Part shown: one piece after another, positions 25,633-34,433 of the stretch
How positions within the stretch are numbered: position 1 is the first letter of the stretch
How the letters are laid out: each line of letters starts with the position of its first letter
Source of the DNA: Emticicia soli
GTDB lineage: Bacteria > Bacteroidota > Bacteroidia > Cytophagales > Spirosomataceae
Reading direction: 5' to 3'
DNA: 64,000 bases
Assembly: GCF_037860775.1 (NCBI RefSeq)
Contig: NZ_JBBEWC010000006.1
Coordinates: 186,001 to 250,000 of the forward strand
Translations under genes and position numbers: made by a program
Notes under the pieces: model-generated
The model's database searches: none
Told to the model about the DNA's origin: nothing
The model's input: the letters and a program-made list of their open reading frames with translations, nothing else

Positions 25633-26579
25633 GCAATAATATGACCGATATAGGCAAACAGACAATGCACATTCATAACAAAGAAGTTGTGTACGTTTCG
25701 GCGCCCTCTAATCTGGGCTTGAAACCTATGCCTTATGCCGATATAGATGGGCCGGGTGTACGCAAAATGCCTGCTATTTTTGAAGAGTTTTCGTTCAGAA
25801 GTCGGCTCAATATACAACAATCTCACACCATTGTTCCGCCCGAATATACAGGTAAAGTAGATGATAAGACGGGTATCAGAAACTTACCCGAGTTAATTGA
25901 TTATACCAAGCAATATGCTCAGGTTATTAAAGAAATTGTAGCCCAAAAACAGTTCCCGATTGTGATTGGCGGCGATTGCAGCATACTAATAGGAAGTATG
26001 CTGGCACTCAGGCAATCAGGTAATTATGGGTTAATTCATATTGATGGGCATACCGATTATGCCATTGCTAAAATCAGTTCGTCAACAGGTGGCGCAGCAG
26101 GTATGGATTTGGCTATTGTAACCGGCATTGGCGACGACGCCATTACGAATATCGATAGTTTAAAGCCTTATGTAAATGAAACAAATACAGCACAATTGGC
26201 TAATCGCTGCTATGATGAGACCTTTAACGGTAATTTTTATAATACAGCTATTTTTAGTGCCGATTTACCAGTTTTACGTAAGAAAGGACTAATAAAAACA
26301 GCCAATGCGGTTATTGCAAAACTCAAAAACAACAAAGTAGATGGCGTATGGCTACATGTGGATGCCGATGTATTAAGCACCGACTTAATGCCTGCCGTAG
26401 ATTCTCCGCAAGCAGACGGTTTAACATACAAAGAGCTTAAAACCATGCTAAAAACCTTTATCAAGTCAGGGCTGGTAGTGGGTTTTCAGATAACCATCTA
26501 CGACCCTGACCTAGACCCAGATAAAAGCATCGGAAAAAAGCTGGTTGATGAGCTTGTTGATTTGTTTCAACAGGTTTAA
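25629..26579 (+). CDS. Arginase/agmatinase/formiminoglutamase family protein
   Basis: This 316-residue ureohydrolase-fold protein contains GGDCSILIGS (Cys where classical arginases have the metal-binding His in GGDH), DGHTDYA (the DxHxD metal motif) and HVDADVLSTDLMPAVDSP (the DxD metal motif). The GGDC variant is also seen in a sub-group annotated as arginase-like, so the protein may still bind Mn, but the substrate is open. ATGA overlap with the nitrilase gene shows coupling. The stop codon overlaps the stop of the convergent ligA by three bases. Confidence 0.88.
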   Translation: MSNNMTDIGKQTMHIHNKEVVYVSAPSNLGLKPMPYADIDGPGVRKMPAIFEEFSFRSRLNIQQSHTIVPPEYTGKVDDKTGIRNLPELIDYTKQYAQVIKEIVAQKQFPIVIGGDCSILIGSMLALRQSGNYGLIHIDGHTDYAIAKISSSTGGAAGMDLAIVTGIGDDAITNIDSLKPYVNETNTAQLANRCYDETFNGNFYNTAIFSADLPVLRKKGLIKTANAVIAKLKNNKVDGVWLHVDADVLSTDLMPAVDSPQADGLTYKELKTMLKTFIKSGLVVGFQITIYDPDLDPDKSIGKKLVDELVDLFQQV

Positions 26580-28654
26580 GCGCCCAGCATAGCTATAAAT
26601 TCAGTTTCAGAAATCATTTTTACGTTTAATTTCTTGGCTTTTTCTATTTTAGAAGAGCCTGGTTTATCTCCTACAATCAGGAAATCGAGCTTGCCCGAAA
26701 CTCCGCTTACCACTTTGCCGCCATTGGCTTCAATTTTGGTTTCCAGGGCTTCACGTTCAAAGTTTTCGAATGTTCCGGTATATAAGAAAGTCTTGCCTGT
26801 AAGCGTATCGCCTTCAATTTCCTTAACCTCGTTCTGCGCTGTAAATTGTAAACCCGCAGCACGAAGACGCTCAATGAATTGCAGGTTATCTTCATTCTGA
26901 AAATATTCTTGCACACTCAAAGCTATTTTGTCACCAATTTCGGGGGCACTTCTTAGCTCTTCATAATTAGCGTTTTTAATGGCATCAATATTCTTAAAGA
27001 AACTCGCCAGTTTTTCGGCTACTGTTGCCCCCACATAGCGGATACCAATGGCAAAAAGTACCTGTTTAAACGGCATTTGTTTCGATTTCTCAATCCCATC
27101 AAGTATATTTTGCACCGTTTTTTCTTTAAAACCTATTCTTTTTACTTTGCCTGTGGCAGTATCTTCAATTACTTTTTCGAGGCCAAATAACTGTTCATAT
27201 TTCAGGTCGTAGAGGTCGGCGGCATCTTTTACCAGCCCTTTCTCATAAAGCAGTTCTATTTTACCTTCACCAAGGCTATCGATATTCATAGCCTTGCGGT
27301 GGATAAAATGCTCTATTCTACCACGTATCTGCGGCGGACAACCCTTTTCGTTCGGGCAATAATGGTTGGCTTCTCCTTCTTTTCTGTATAATTCAGCACC
27401 ACATTCAGGGCAATTGGTCGGGTACTCAATTTTCTGGGTAGCAAACATATTCCGTCTTCCCAAATCAACCCCTGTTACTTTCGGAATAATCTCTCCGCCT
27501 TTTTCTACAAAAACTGTGTCGCCAATTCGGAGGTCGAGTCTTTCTATTTCGTTGGCATTGTGCAGAGAAGCACGCTTAACAGTAGTGCCTGATAGGTGAA
27601 TACCTTTATGGTTAAGTTTTTCGTTATCTAGCTCGGCAACAGGGGTAATAGCCCCCGTGCGGCCTACCTGATACGTAACACCTCGGAGAATTGCAGGTTT
27701 TGATTCTGCCTTATATTTATAAGCTATTGCCCAGCGTGGGCTTTTGGCTGTGTAGCCTAGTTCTTCTCGTTGCGCAAACGAGTTGAGTTTTATCACAATA
27801 CCATCGGTAGCTAGTGGCAAAGAGTATCGTTTCTCTTCCCACTCTTTTATATAGGCCATTACCTCGTTTATGTCGGCACACTTACAATAGGTTTGCGATA
27901 CATTAAAACCCAGTTTTTTCAACGCAATCAGGCTTTCTTCGTGTGTAGCAAAAATCTCTTGGTCGGCCAGAAACTGGTAAACATAGGCATCTAAGCCACG
28001 GCGAGCCACTTCTTTTGAATCTTGTAGTTTGAAAGTACCCGAAGCTGCATTTCTTGGGTTAGCGTAACTTTCTTCGCCTGCTTCTTCGGCCTCTTTATTC
28101 ATTTTCTCAAACGAAGCAAAAGGCAGAAAACCCTCGCCTCTCACCTCAAAAACAGGTGGTATCGAAATCCCCCCTTTGGCTGTTACTTTCAGAGGTAGGG
28201 TGCGCAATGTTTTTATGTTTGTTGTAATATCGTCGCCTCTTACGCCATCGCCACGGGTTACGCCTCTAGTAAAAATCCCGTTTTCAAAAGTCATCGATAA
28301 AGAAATACCGTCAAACTTCTGTTCGCATATATATTCGTATCTTTCGCCATTCAATCCTTTTCTTACACGTTCGTCAAAATCAATCAGTTCTTGCTCGCTA
28401 TAAGTATTAGCCAACGACAACATCGGGTAGCGGTGCGCTACGCTGGCAAAGTTTTTAGTGATACCCCCGCCTACTCTGTGCGAAGGCGAATCAGGCTGTT
28501 TTAAATCAGGATACTCGATTTCTAGGCTTTCTAATTCTTTCAGCAGAAAATCAAATTCCTGGTCTGAAATCTCCGAGACATTATCTATATAATAACGCTC
28601 GTTGTAGTAATTTAGCTTTTCGGTAAGTTCAATAATTCTGTCAGCCGGGTTCAT
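26576..28654 (-). CDS. ligA: NAD-dependent DNA ligase
   Basis: This 692-residue ligase seals nicks using NAD+. It has the adenylation domain with the catalytic Lys in CEQKFDGISLSM near residue 113, the nucleotide-binding ADGIVIKLN, an OB fold (GAITPVAEL), a four-Cys zinc finger (CPECGAELYRKEGEANHYC region), helix-hairpin-helix repeats and a C-terminal BRCT domain (GKTFLYTGTFENFERE). Length and order are normal. A -7-like TAAATTTG lies on its strand at the complement of 28699-28706. Confidence 0.96.
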   Translation of the reverse strand: MNPADRIIELTEKLNYYNERYYIDNVSEISDQEFDFLLKELESLEIEYPDLKQPDSPSHRVGGGITKNFASVAHRYPMLSLANTYSEQELIDFDERVRKGLNGERYEYICEQKFDGISLSMTFENGIFTRGVTRGDGVRGDDITTNIKTLRTLPLKVTAKGGISIPPVFEVRGEGFLPFASFEKMNKEAEEAGEESYANPRNAASGTFKLQDSKEVARRGLDAYVYQFLADQEIFATHEESLIALKKLGFNVSQTYCKCADINEVMAYIKEWEEKRYSLPLATDGIVIKLNSFAQREELGYTAKSPRWAIAYKYKAESKPAILRGVTYQVGRTGAITPVAELDNEKLNHKGIHLSGTTVKRASLHNANEIERLDLRIGDTVFVEKGGEIIPKVTGVDLGRRNMFATQKIEYPTNCPECGAELYRKEGEANHYCPNEKGCPPQIRGRIEHFIHRKAMNIDSLGEGKIELLYEKGLVKDAADLYDLKYEQLFGLEKVIEDTATGKVKRIGFKEKTVQNILDGIEKSKQMPFKQVLFAIGIRYVGATVAEKLASFFKNIDAIKNANYEELRSAPEIGDKIALSVQEYFQNEDNLQFIERLRAAGLQFTAQNEVKEIEGDTLTGKTFLYTGTFENFEREALETKIEANGGKVVSGVSGKLDFLIVGDKPGSSKIEKAKKLNVKMISETEFIAMLGA

Positions 28655-28785
28655 GTTGTATGTGGGTATTTGGTAGAAATGAGTTTATATTATAAGGTCA
28701 AATTTAGGAGAAATAATTATTTTCACCGAACGATTAAAATTCAACAAACAAGCGTTCTTTAAATAATAATAAAAGATATAATTCC

Positions 28786-28937
28786 CGTAGAGACGTATTG
28801 CAATACGTCTCCTGTCATAGAATCTGTTTTTTTAAGTATGTATTTAGATGAATTATTCTAATACAAAAGGTAAATCTCGTATATCTAGTTCAAAAAACTA
28901 GATATGCCTTTGAGACGTATTGCAATACGTCTCTACG
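28786..28937. repeat. 152-base compound palindromic element (REP/MITE-like)
   Basis: The 421-base gap 28655-29075 holds no gene. A 26-base unit at 28786-28811 recurs as its exact reverse complement at 28912-28937. Each unit has at its core the palindrome AGACGTATTGCAATACGTCT. Between them, ATATCTAGTT (28881-28890) pairs with AACTAGATAT (28896-28905). The outer ends read CGTAG and CTACG. This is an inverted pair of palindromes around a hairpin, a shape typical of REP pairs or mobile non-autonomous elements. Confidence 0.7.
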
Positions 28938-29025
28938 AAAAATACAATTTCCTAGAGACATTTAATTCTTAAAACCTAATGATTCGCTGGTACTAAAAAA
29001 TAGACCTCACTAAAAAAACAAACAA

Positions 29026-29052
29026 AAAATGCCCACTTTCAGCAGGCATTTT
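29026..29052 (-). terminator. Intrinsic terminator of frr
   Basis: AAAATGCC (29026-29033) pairs with GGCATTTT (29045-29052). On the minus strand the hairpin is followed by a T-rich run. It lies just after the frr stop codon. Confidence 0.7.
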
Positions 29053-29075
29053 CTGTGATGAATGTACCGAAAAAA

Positions 29076-29636
29076 TTATACACTCATAATATCTTTTTCT
29101 TTGTCAGCCATTAACTGTTCGGCTTTTACAATATAGCCATCAGTTAGTTTCTGCACTCTTTCTTCTGCTTTTTTAACATCGTCTTCTGAGCCACCATCTT
29201 TCTGAATTTTCTTCAGCTCTTCGTTAGCTTCCTGGCGTACCTTACGGATATTCACACGGGCTACTTCTATTTCAGACTTCACTCTTTTCACTAAATCACG
29301 ACGACGCTCTTCTGTCAATGGCGGAATATTTAAACGAATCACTTCACCATCGTTAGCAGGCGATAACCCAAGATTTGAATTAATAATGGCACGCTCTATA
29401 TCATTAATCAATTTACGCTCAAAAGGCTTAATTGAAATTGTGCGGGCATCAGGCGTACTTACAGACGAAACCTGATTAAGCGGTGTAGGAACGCCATAGT
29501 ATTCAACCATGACGCCATCAAGCATATTGGTGCTGGCCCTGCCGGCTCTTATTTTTGAAAGTTCAATTTGTGTATGTTTCAAGGCACGGTCCATCGTGTC
29601 TTTTGCCATATCAATTACAAGATCTATTTCTTCCAT
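29076..29636 (-). CDS. frr: Ribosome recycling factor
   Basis: This 186-residue protein splits the post-termination ribosome together with EF-G and releases mRNA. The full-length alignment includes MDRALKHTQIELSKIRAGRASTNMLDGVMVEYYGVPTPLNQV, PFERKLINDIERAIINSNLGLSP, and the helical RLNIPPLTEERRRDLVKRVK. The length is normal. pyrH lies upstream on the same strand, as in many bacteria, but here about 215 bases of repeat-like DNA separate the two. Confidence 0.97.
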   Translation of the reverse strand: MEEIDLVIDMAKDTMDRALKHTQIELSKIRAGRASTNMLDGVMVEYYGVPTPLNQVSSVSTPDARTISIKPFERKLINDIERAIINSNLGLSPANDGEVIRLNIPPLTEERRRDLVKRVKSEIEVARVNIRKVRQEANEELKKIQKDGGSEDDVKKAEERVQKLTDGYIVKAEQLMADKEKDIMSV

Positions 29637-29647
29637 TGTTTTTTTAG

Positions 29648-29690
29648 AATTGAGTGATTGCGTGAATTAGTGATTGAGTGATTGCTTTTA
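29648..29690. repeat. Degenerate GTGATTGAGTGAATTA-type repeat
   Basis: Short words such as GAGTGATTG and GTGAATTAG alternate here. Similar tracts, in either orientation, lie at about 9888-9919, 23778-23797, 29821-29846, 33121-33148, 36127-36141 and 42791-42828, always between genes. They look like one dispersed, decaying low-complexity family. No function is evident. The remaining part of 29637-29851 is AT-rich and shows no gene. Confidence 0.55.
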
Positions 29691-29851
29691 TTCACTTTAT
29701 TCTAATTTCCTTAATCACTGTATGCTATCAAAATAATTACTTTTAAATTACTATATCTATTTTGTTTTTTCGTTACAATTAACCGCCATGCAGTATTTTC
29801 AAAATCACCGTAGCCATGGCTCACTCATTCACACAATCACGCAATATTTTA

Positions 29852-30568
29852 CTACTCTGTCACGAGCGTTCCAAGATCTCCGCCTGTTACTACCTTCATC
29901 AGATTCCCCTCCTGGTTCATGTCAAAAACTATGATTGGCATCTTGTTTTCTTTACATAAAGCAAACGCCGTTAAGTCCATAATTTTCAGATTTTTACTGA
30001 TGGCCTCATCGTAGCTGATTTGCTTGTAACGTGTAGCTGTTGGGTCTTTGCGTGGGTCGGCAGTATAAACACCGTCTACACTTGTGCCTTTCAACAATAA
30101 ATTTACGCCAAGCTCATTGGCTCTTAGTGCGCCACCCGAATCGGTCGAGAAATACGGGTTTCCTGTACCTGCACCTAAAATAACTACACGCCCTTTTTCG
30201 AGGTGACGAATGGCACGACGGCGGATAAACGGCTCGGCTACTTGCTCTACTTTAATGGCTGATAGTAAACGGGTATGTAGTCCGATTTTCTCTAAGGCAC
30301 TCTGAATAGCCATACCATTAATTACGGTTGCCATCATGCCCATATAGTCGCCCTGTTCACGCTCAATCCCCGAGTTCGAACTTGCTCCTCTGAAAATGTT
30401 TCCGCCCCCTATCACGATTGCCACTTCACAACCGGCATCTACTACCGATTTTATCTCAATAGCATATTGAGCAAGGATATCTGAATTAATAATCTGGCTT
30501 TTATCTCCCCCATTCAAGGCTTCGCCGCTAAGCTTTAAAAGAATTCTTTTGTATTTAAGTTGGCTCAT
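29852..30568 (-). CDS. pyrH: UMP kinase
   Basis: PyrH phosphorylates UMP to UDP in pyrimidine nucleotide synthesis. This 238-residue amino-acid-kinase-fold protein has YKRILLKLSGEALNG, AIVIGGGNIFRGA, GRVVILGAGTGNPYFSTDSGGALRANEL and VDGVYTADPRKDPTATRY, all typical of bacterial PyrH. The length is normal. It precedes frr on the minus strand. A terminator lies between the upstream biotin carrier gene and this one, so it likely has its own promoter. Confidence 0.97.
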   Translation of the reverse strand: MSQLKYKRILLKLSGEALNGGDKSQIINSDILAQYAIEIKSVVDAGCEVAIVIGGGNIFRGASSNSGIEREQGDYMGMMATVINGMAIQSALEKIGLHTRLLSAIKVEQVAEPFIRRRAIRHLEKGRVVILGAGTGNPYFSTDSGGALRANELGVNLLLKGTSVDGVYTADPRKDPTATRYKQISYDEAISKNLKIMDLTAFALCKENKMPIIVFDMNQEGNLMKVVTGGDLGTLVTE

Positions 30569-30613
30569 AGTTTATGATTTAGGCGTAAAATTAAGTATTT
30601 GTATCTATCAATC

Positions 30614-30645
30614 AAAAAAATACCCTCTTTGTTAAAAGAGGGTAT
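30614..30645 (-). terminator. Intrinsic terminator of the biotin carrier gene
   Basis: ATACCCTCTTT (30620-30630) pairs with AAAGAGGGTAT (30635-30645) around GTTA. On the minus strand the stem is followed by a run of seven T residues (complement of 30614-30620). It lies 11 bases after the stop of the upstream gene. Confidence 0.85.
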
Positions 30646-30655
30646 CTAATAAATA

Positions 30656-31156
30656 TTATTCAAACTCCATAATAATGTGATTCTTCTCTACGGTTTCGCC
30701 CGTCTTTACCTTTAAACTTTTCACCTTGCCATCGCCCGTGGCCTTTATTGCATTTTCCATTTTCATGGCAACCAATATCAATAAAATATCGCCTTTTTTC
30801 ACTTCATCACCCACCTGTACCTTCATTTCATAAATAAGGCCGGGCATAGGTGCTTTCAAATCATTAAGCTTTGCCGATTTTGTGCTGCTCATGCCCATTT
30901 TTTCAAGAAGCAAATCGGTACGGTCTTTCAGGTTTACGGTATGAATAGTATCTCCGATTTTCAGCTTGAAAATTTTTTCTGCATAATTCGCCTCTACCAC
31001 CTCTACATTATATGACTTATTGTCTTTCAGAATATGAAAGTCTTTGTCTGAAATCTTTTTCAGGTCCCAGTCAAAAGGCTGATTATTCAACAATATCCCC
31101 TCTTTCTGTTCCGAAACCTCAAATGTTGTTGTGTCGTCGATAATGGCTTTTAGCAT
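30656..31156 (-). CDS. Biotin/lipoyl-containing carrier subunit (acyl-CoA carboxylase BCCP-like)
   Basis: This 166-residue protein has a C-terminal biotinyl domain (about 95-166) with the biotin-accepting Lys in VAMKMENAI, preceded by GLIYEMKVQVGDEVKKGDILLIL. The N-terminal 90 residues form a beta-rich domain (FEVSEQKEGILLNNQPFDWDL) found in Bacteroidetes BCCP-like subunits of propionyl/acetyl-CoA or pyruvate carboxylases. No carboxylase subunits are next to it, so its partner enzyme is elsewhere. The EamA transporter gene ends 11 bases upstream on the same strand. Confidence 0.88.
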   Translation of the reverse strand: MLKAIIDDTTTFEVSEQKEGILLNNQPFDWDLKKISDKDFHILKDNKSYNVEVVEANYAEKIFKLKIGDTIHTVNLKDRTDLLLEKMGMSSTKSAKLNDLKAPMPGLIYEMKVQVGDEVKKGDILLILVAMKMENAIKATGDGKVKSLKVKTGETVEKNHIIMEFE

Positions 31157-31167
31157 AATTCAGAAGC

Positions 31168-32064
31168 TTATTTTTTATTTATCAGATAAACGCCCACTAA
31201 GATAATACTCATTCCGAAATAATGTAATAAAGAAATCGGTTCGCCATCCAGAAAACCCATCATGGTTGCTACCACAGGTATCAGATAGGTTACCGATGAA
31301 GCAAACACCGGAGACGCAATTTGCAAAATATAATTGAAAATAATAGTAGCTATGCCCGAATTAACTACCCCCAGAAAAATTATCAGTAATAATGGGTATA
31401 GCGTTGCCTGATTGATTTTTGAAAGAAAGTCGGTAGAGAACAATACTACACCAGCCATAATACCTACTCCAAACAATGTCCAGGCTGTGAGCAATACCGG
31501 ATTAATAGTACTCAGAAACTTGCCTGTAATGTTTACGTTGAAACCATACATGAGTGCCGAAAGAATTACGAGCAGTGCATAAGGATTATTGAATGACAAG
31601 CCATCTTTACTGGCCGACAAAATAAGCACAATACTGCCCACAAAACCCATAATTAAGCCAATGGCCTGCCAGCGTCTAATAATCTGCTGAAAAAAAATAG
31701 CCCCGACAATCAGCACAAAAAGCGGAGTAGCCGAGTTAAGTGCGCCTATCAGCGAGCTATTAACTCTGGTACCGGCCAAGGCAAATAAAAAGGCAGGTAG
31801 AAAATAGCCAAGAAAACCCGAAGCGAAAAAGTACTTGGTTTTTGCTTTTGGATATTCTTTACGATGGCTGATTACCCAAGGTAAAAATACCAAACCCGCA
31901 GCCATAATTCTAAGAGCACCTATTTGCACAGGCGAGAATGTTGGCAGGGCTTTCTTCATGATTAAAAATGAAGAACCCCACATAGTAGCCAGCAGGCAAA
32001 GCAATAGCCAGGCAATGATAGTTTTATTCTGCGAAGTAACTGTTGTTGATGATGTTGTGTTCAC
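31168..32064 (-). CDS. DMT superfamily transporter (EamA family)
   Basis: This 298-residue inner-membrane protein has about ten hydrophobic segments in two EamA repeats, beginning near IIAWLLLCLLATMWGSSFLIMKKAL (16-40) and NPYALLVILSALMYGFNVNITGKFL (about 160-184). The motif WGSSFLIMK is typical. EamA members export metabolites or drugs. The substrate is unknown. It lies between dusB and the biotin carrier gene with short gaps (17 and 11 bases), so these three minus-strand genes are probably one operon, although their functions are unrelated. Confidence 0.92.
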   Translation of the reverse strand: MNTTSSTTVTSQNKTIIAWLLLCLLATMWGSSFLIMKKALPTFSPVQIGALRIMAAGLVFLPWVISHRKEYPKAKTKYFFASGFLGYFLPAFLFALAGTRVNSSLIGALNSATPLFVLIVGAIFFQQIIRRWQAIGLIMGFVGSIVLILSASKDGLSFNNPYALLVILSALMYGFNVNITGKFLSTINPVLLTAWTLFGVGIMAGVVLFSTDFLSKINQATLYPLLLIIFLGVVNSGIATIIFNYILQIASPVFASSVTYLIPVVATMMGFLDGEPISLLHYFGMSIILVGVYLINKK

Positions 32065-32081
32065 TTAAAGTGGATTTTATA

Positions 32082-33110
32082 TTAATCTACTCCTGCGTAT
32101 TCTACTTTGATGATTTGTTTCTCTAGCACAACGCCCTCATAAAGCACCGGAATCTCGTTAAGAATATCCATTATCTCGTTAATATCTAACGATTGCACCA
32201 GGCGCATACGATGCTCTTTGAAATTTGGCAAACCCTTGAAATAATTACTATAATGGCGGCGCATTTCCAGAATACCCAAACGCTCGGCTTTCCATTTGAT
32301 AGAAAAACTCAGGTGTTTGCGGGCAGCTTCTACACGTTGCTCAATGCTCGGTGGCGGTAGTTTTTCGCCGGTAGAAAAATAATGTTTGATTTCATTAAAA
32401 ATCCAAGGGTACCCGATAGCTGCACGGCCAATCATGATACCATCAACGCCAAAGCGATTGCGGTATTCGAGCGCTTTCTCTGGCGAATCAATGTCTCCGT
32501 TACCAAAAATCGGAATTTTGATACGTGGATTTTCTTTGATTTTTGCAATCAAAGTCCAGTCGGCCTCACCTTTATACATCTGCGCACGTGTGCGCCCGTG
32601 AATAGTGAGGGCCTGAATACCTACATCTTGCAGGCGTTCGGCTACTTCTTCCACATTTTTGGTTTCCTCGTTCCAACCGAGGCGGGTTTTTACGGTTACA
32701 GGCAGATGCGTTGCTTTTACTACCGCCGATGTCATTTCGGTCATCTTCGGAATATCCTGCAAAAGCGCAGCACCTGCCCCACGGCAAGCCACATTTTTTA
32801 CGGGGCAACCATAATTAATATCAATCAAGTCAGGATTAGCATTGGTAGCAATACGGGCACATTCGCCCATAGTTTCTACATCGCTGCCAAACAACTGAAT
32901 ACCAATGGGGCGCTCGTACTCAAAAATATCTAGTTTTTGCACGCTTTTAGCGGCATGACGAATGAGCCCCTCAGACGAAATAAACTCGGTGTACATTAAA
33001 TCCGCTCCGTTTTCTTTGCAGACTAATCTGAACGGTGGGTCGCTGACATCTTCCATAGGCGCCAGCAAAAGCGGAAATTCTCCTAACGATATATTACCTA
33101 TTTTAACCAA
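32082..33110 (-). CDS. dusB: tRNA-dihydrouridine synthase (DusB-like)
   Basis: This 342-residue FMN enzyme reduces uridine in the tRNA D-loop. The TIM-barrel motifs are clear: LLLAPMEDVSDPPFR at the N terminus, the active-site Cys in INYGCPVKNVACRGAGAALL near 103, the FMN-binding TVKTRLGW, LTIHGRTRAQMYKG, and GIMIGRAAIGYPWIF near 235. A helical C-terminal RNA-binding part follows. A -7-like TAAATTTG lies upstream (complement of 33159-33166), inside a dispersed-repeat tract. Confidence 0.94.
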   Translation of the reverse strand: MVKIGNISLGEFPLLLAPMEDVSDPPFRLVCKENGADLMYTEFISSEGLIRHAAKSVQKLDIFEYERPIGIQLFGSDVETMGECARIATNANPDLIDINYGCPVKNVACRGAGAALLQDIPKMTEMTSAVVKATHLPVTVKTRLGWNEETKNVEEVAERLQDVGIQALTIHGRTRAQMYKGEADWTLIAKIKENPRIKIPIFGNGDIDSPEKALEYRNRFGVDGIMIGRAAIGYPWIFNEIKHYFSTGEKLPPPSIEQRVEAARKHLSFSIKWKAERLGILEMRRHYSNYFKGLPNFKEHRMRLVQSLDINEIMDILNEIPVLYEGVVLEKQIIKVEYAGVD

Positions 33111-33120
33111 AATCGAAAAT

Positions 33121-33148
33121 GAATTAGTGAATTCACAAATTAGTGAAT
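33121..33148. repeat. Degenerate GAATTAGTGAATT-type repeat
   Basis: GAATTAGTGAATTC and AAATTAGTGAATAA follow each other between the divergent dusB and CPBP genes. It belongs to the same dispersed family as 29648-29690. The remaining part of 33149-33242 is AT-rich and shows no gene. Confidence 0.45.
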
Positions 33149-33242
33149 AATTTTACTGCAAATTTACCGAATTTTAAGCAAACATTTCCAACAAACTTGC
33201 TATACTCAATTTAACATAGTAATTATAAAAAATAATTCCATT

Positions 33243-34172
33243 ATGTATTTCAAAACCAAAGAAAACCCGTCAGCCCCTTCTGTTCTGATTATACTAGGTC
33301 TGTTTCTTATTAATTTCCTGTTTCTGGGAGGTCTGATTCAGGTTTTAATCATGATGGCATCTGGTGCTTCTTTAACAAATATGCTCGAAAGTGGCGGCGA
33401 TTTTAGCAAAATGCCAAATGCATGGCTGGCTATGATTATAAGCCAGGGTTTAGGCTCGCTTGTAGGTTTTGTGGGTACAGCATGGTTTTATTGGCGTATA
33501 GTTGAAAAGAAACAATGGAGCGAGCTAAACTTTAAACCAATACCTAAACCCAGAGTATTTTTAATGATTATTCTGATTCAGGTTACTTTTATGGGTTTTA
33601 ATGGCTGGCTACAAGAGCTTAACGAAAACTTTGTGTTTCCTGAGTCGATGAAAGGGCTTGAAACCGTGCTGAAAGGCATGGAAGAACAACTGGCTAAAGC
33701 AACTAAGTTTTTTACCACTTTTACCTCTTTCTGGCAATTTATTCTGGCGTTTATCGTAATAGCAATTATAGCCGGTGTTGGCGAAGAGCTAGTGTTCAGA
33801 GGTTTGTTGATGCGTAAGTTGTTTTTGGGTATAAAAAATATTCATGTGGCTATCTGGCTGGCCGGGTTCATTTTTGCGGTTATCCACTTTCAGTTTTATG
33901 GCATATTGCCCCGTATGATGCTAGGCGTATTGTTTGGCTACTTATATTATTGGACGGGCAACATCTGGGTGCCTATTATAGCTCATATTTTCAATAATGG
34001 TTTAGCTATTATAATCATGTATTTATATAACCTTAAAATAGTAAAAACCGACCTCGAAAGCATAGACCATGTACCAATGCCTATTGTACTTTTTTCGCTT
34101 GTAGCAACTATTGGCTTGATGTTTTTGTTCAAAAACTATATGCAATCACAATCTGTTGAATCACAATCATAA
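33243..34172 (+). CDS. CPBP family intramembrane glutamic endopeptidase
   Basis: This 309-residue multi-pass membrane protein carries the CPBP/Abi catalytic motifs: EELVFRG near residue 181 (the Glu pair and Arg), FAVIHFQFYGILPR near 215, and IIAHIFNNG near 247. It probably has eight membrane helices. Relatives cleave CAAX-like or leader segments in the membrane, or act in bacteriocin immunity. A 47-residue membrane peptide gene follows after 4 bases, then an HprK-like kinase and two precursor-like peptides. A processing role for that group is possible but unproven. Confidence 0.92.
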   Translation: MYFKTKENPSAPSVLIILGLFLINFLFLGGLIQVLIMMASGASLTNMLESGGDFSKMPNAWLAMIISQGLGSLVGFVGTAWFYWRIVEKKQWSELNFKPIPKPRVFLMIILIQVTFMGFNGWLQELNENFVFPESMKGLETVLKGMEEQLAKATKFFTTFTSFWQFILAFIVIAIIAGVGEELVFRGLLMRKLFLGIKNIHVAIWLAGFIFAVIHFQFYGILPRMMLGVLFGYLYYWTGNIWVPIIAHIFNNGLAIIIMYLYNLKIVKTDLESIDHVPMPIVLFSLVATIGLMFLFKNYMQSQSVESQS

Positions 34173-34176
34173 CAAT

Positions 34177-34320
34177 ATGGAGAACCAAACTGAAAAACAA
34201 AGCAAATTCAAAATGTGGTTTAAGCGGCTAGGCTGGGCAGGGTTTTTCTTTTTTCTTATCAAAGGTTTATTGTGGCTGATTATCCCGTACCTGATAACCA
34301 AAGGAATCTTAAGTAAGTAG
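34177..34320 (+). CDS. Small membrane peptide (47 residues)
   Basis: The frame runs from ATG at 34177 to TAG at 34318-34320. It begins MENQTEKQSKFKMWFKRLGW, with a basic amphipathic N terminus. One hydrophobic segment follows (AGFFFFLIKGLLWLIIPYLI, residues 21-40), and the protein ends TKGILSK. It starts only 4 bases after the CPBP stop, so it is probably translated from the same message. The composition is coding-like and the size is typical of small Bacteroidota membrane proteins annotated only as hypothetical. It might be a partner of the protease. Confidence 0.7.
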   Translation: MENQTEKQSKFKMWFKRLGWAGFFFFLIKGLLWLIIPYLITKGILSK

Positions 34321-34379
34321 TTTGTTTCTGTATTCTCAAAAATATTTGTTTATAAATTGTCAAACGCTTGCCAGCGCAT

Positions 34380-34394
34380 CTACCTATTAGGTAG
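34380..34394. promoter_or_regulatory. 15-base palindrome upstream of the HprK-like gene
   Basis: CTACCTA (34380-34386) and TAGGTAG (34388-34394) are perfect inverted repeats around one T. The site lies 39 bases before the kinase start. TATTTTGG follows at once and is close to, but not exactly, a -7 element. It could be an operator. Confidence 0.35.
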
Positions 34395-34433
34395 GTATTT
34401 TGGCTACACTCGCCTTCTATTTTTTAGTAAACT

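Noticed and set aside
25629..26579. Arginase-like gene judged inactive because GGDH is GGDC
   Set aside because: The other metal motifs are intact and the GGDC form occurs in a related sub-group, so loss of function is not supported.
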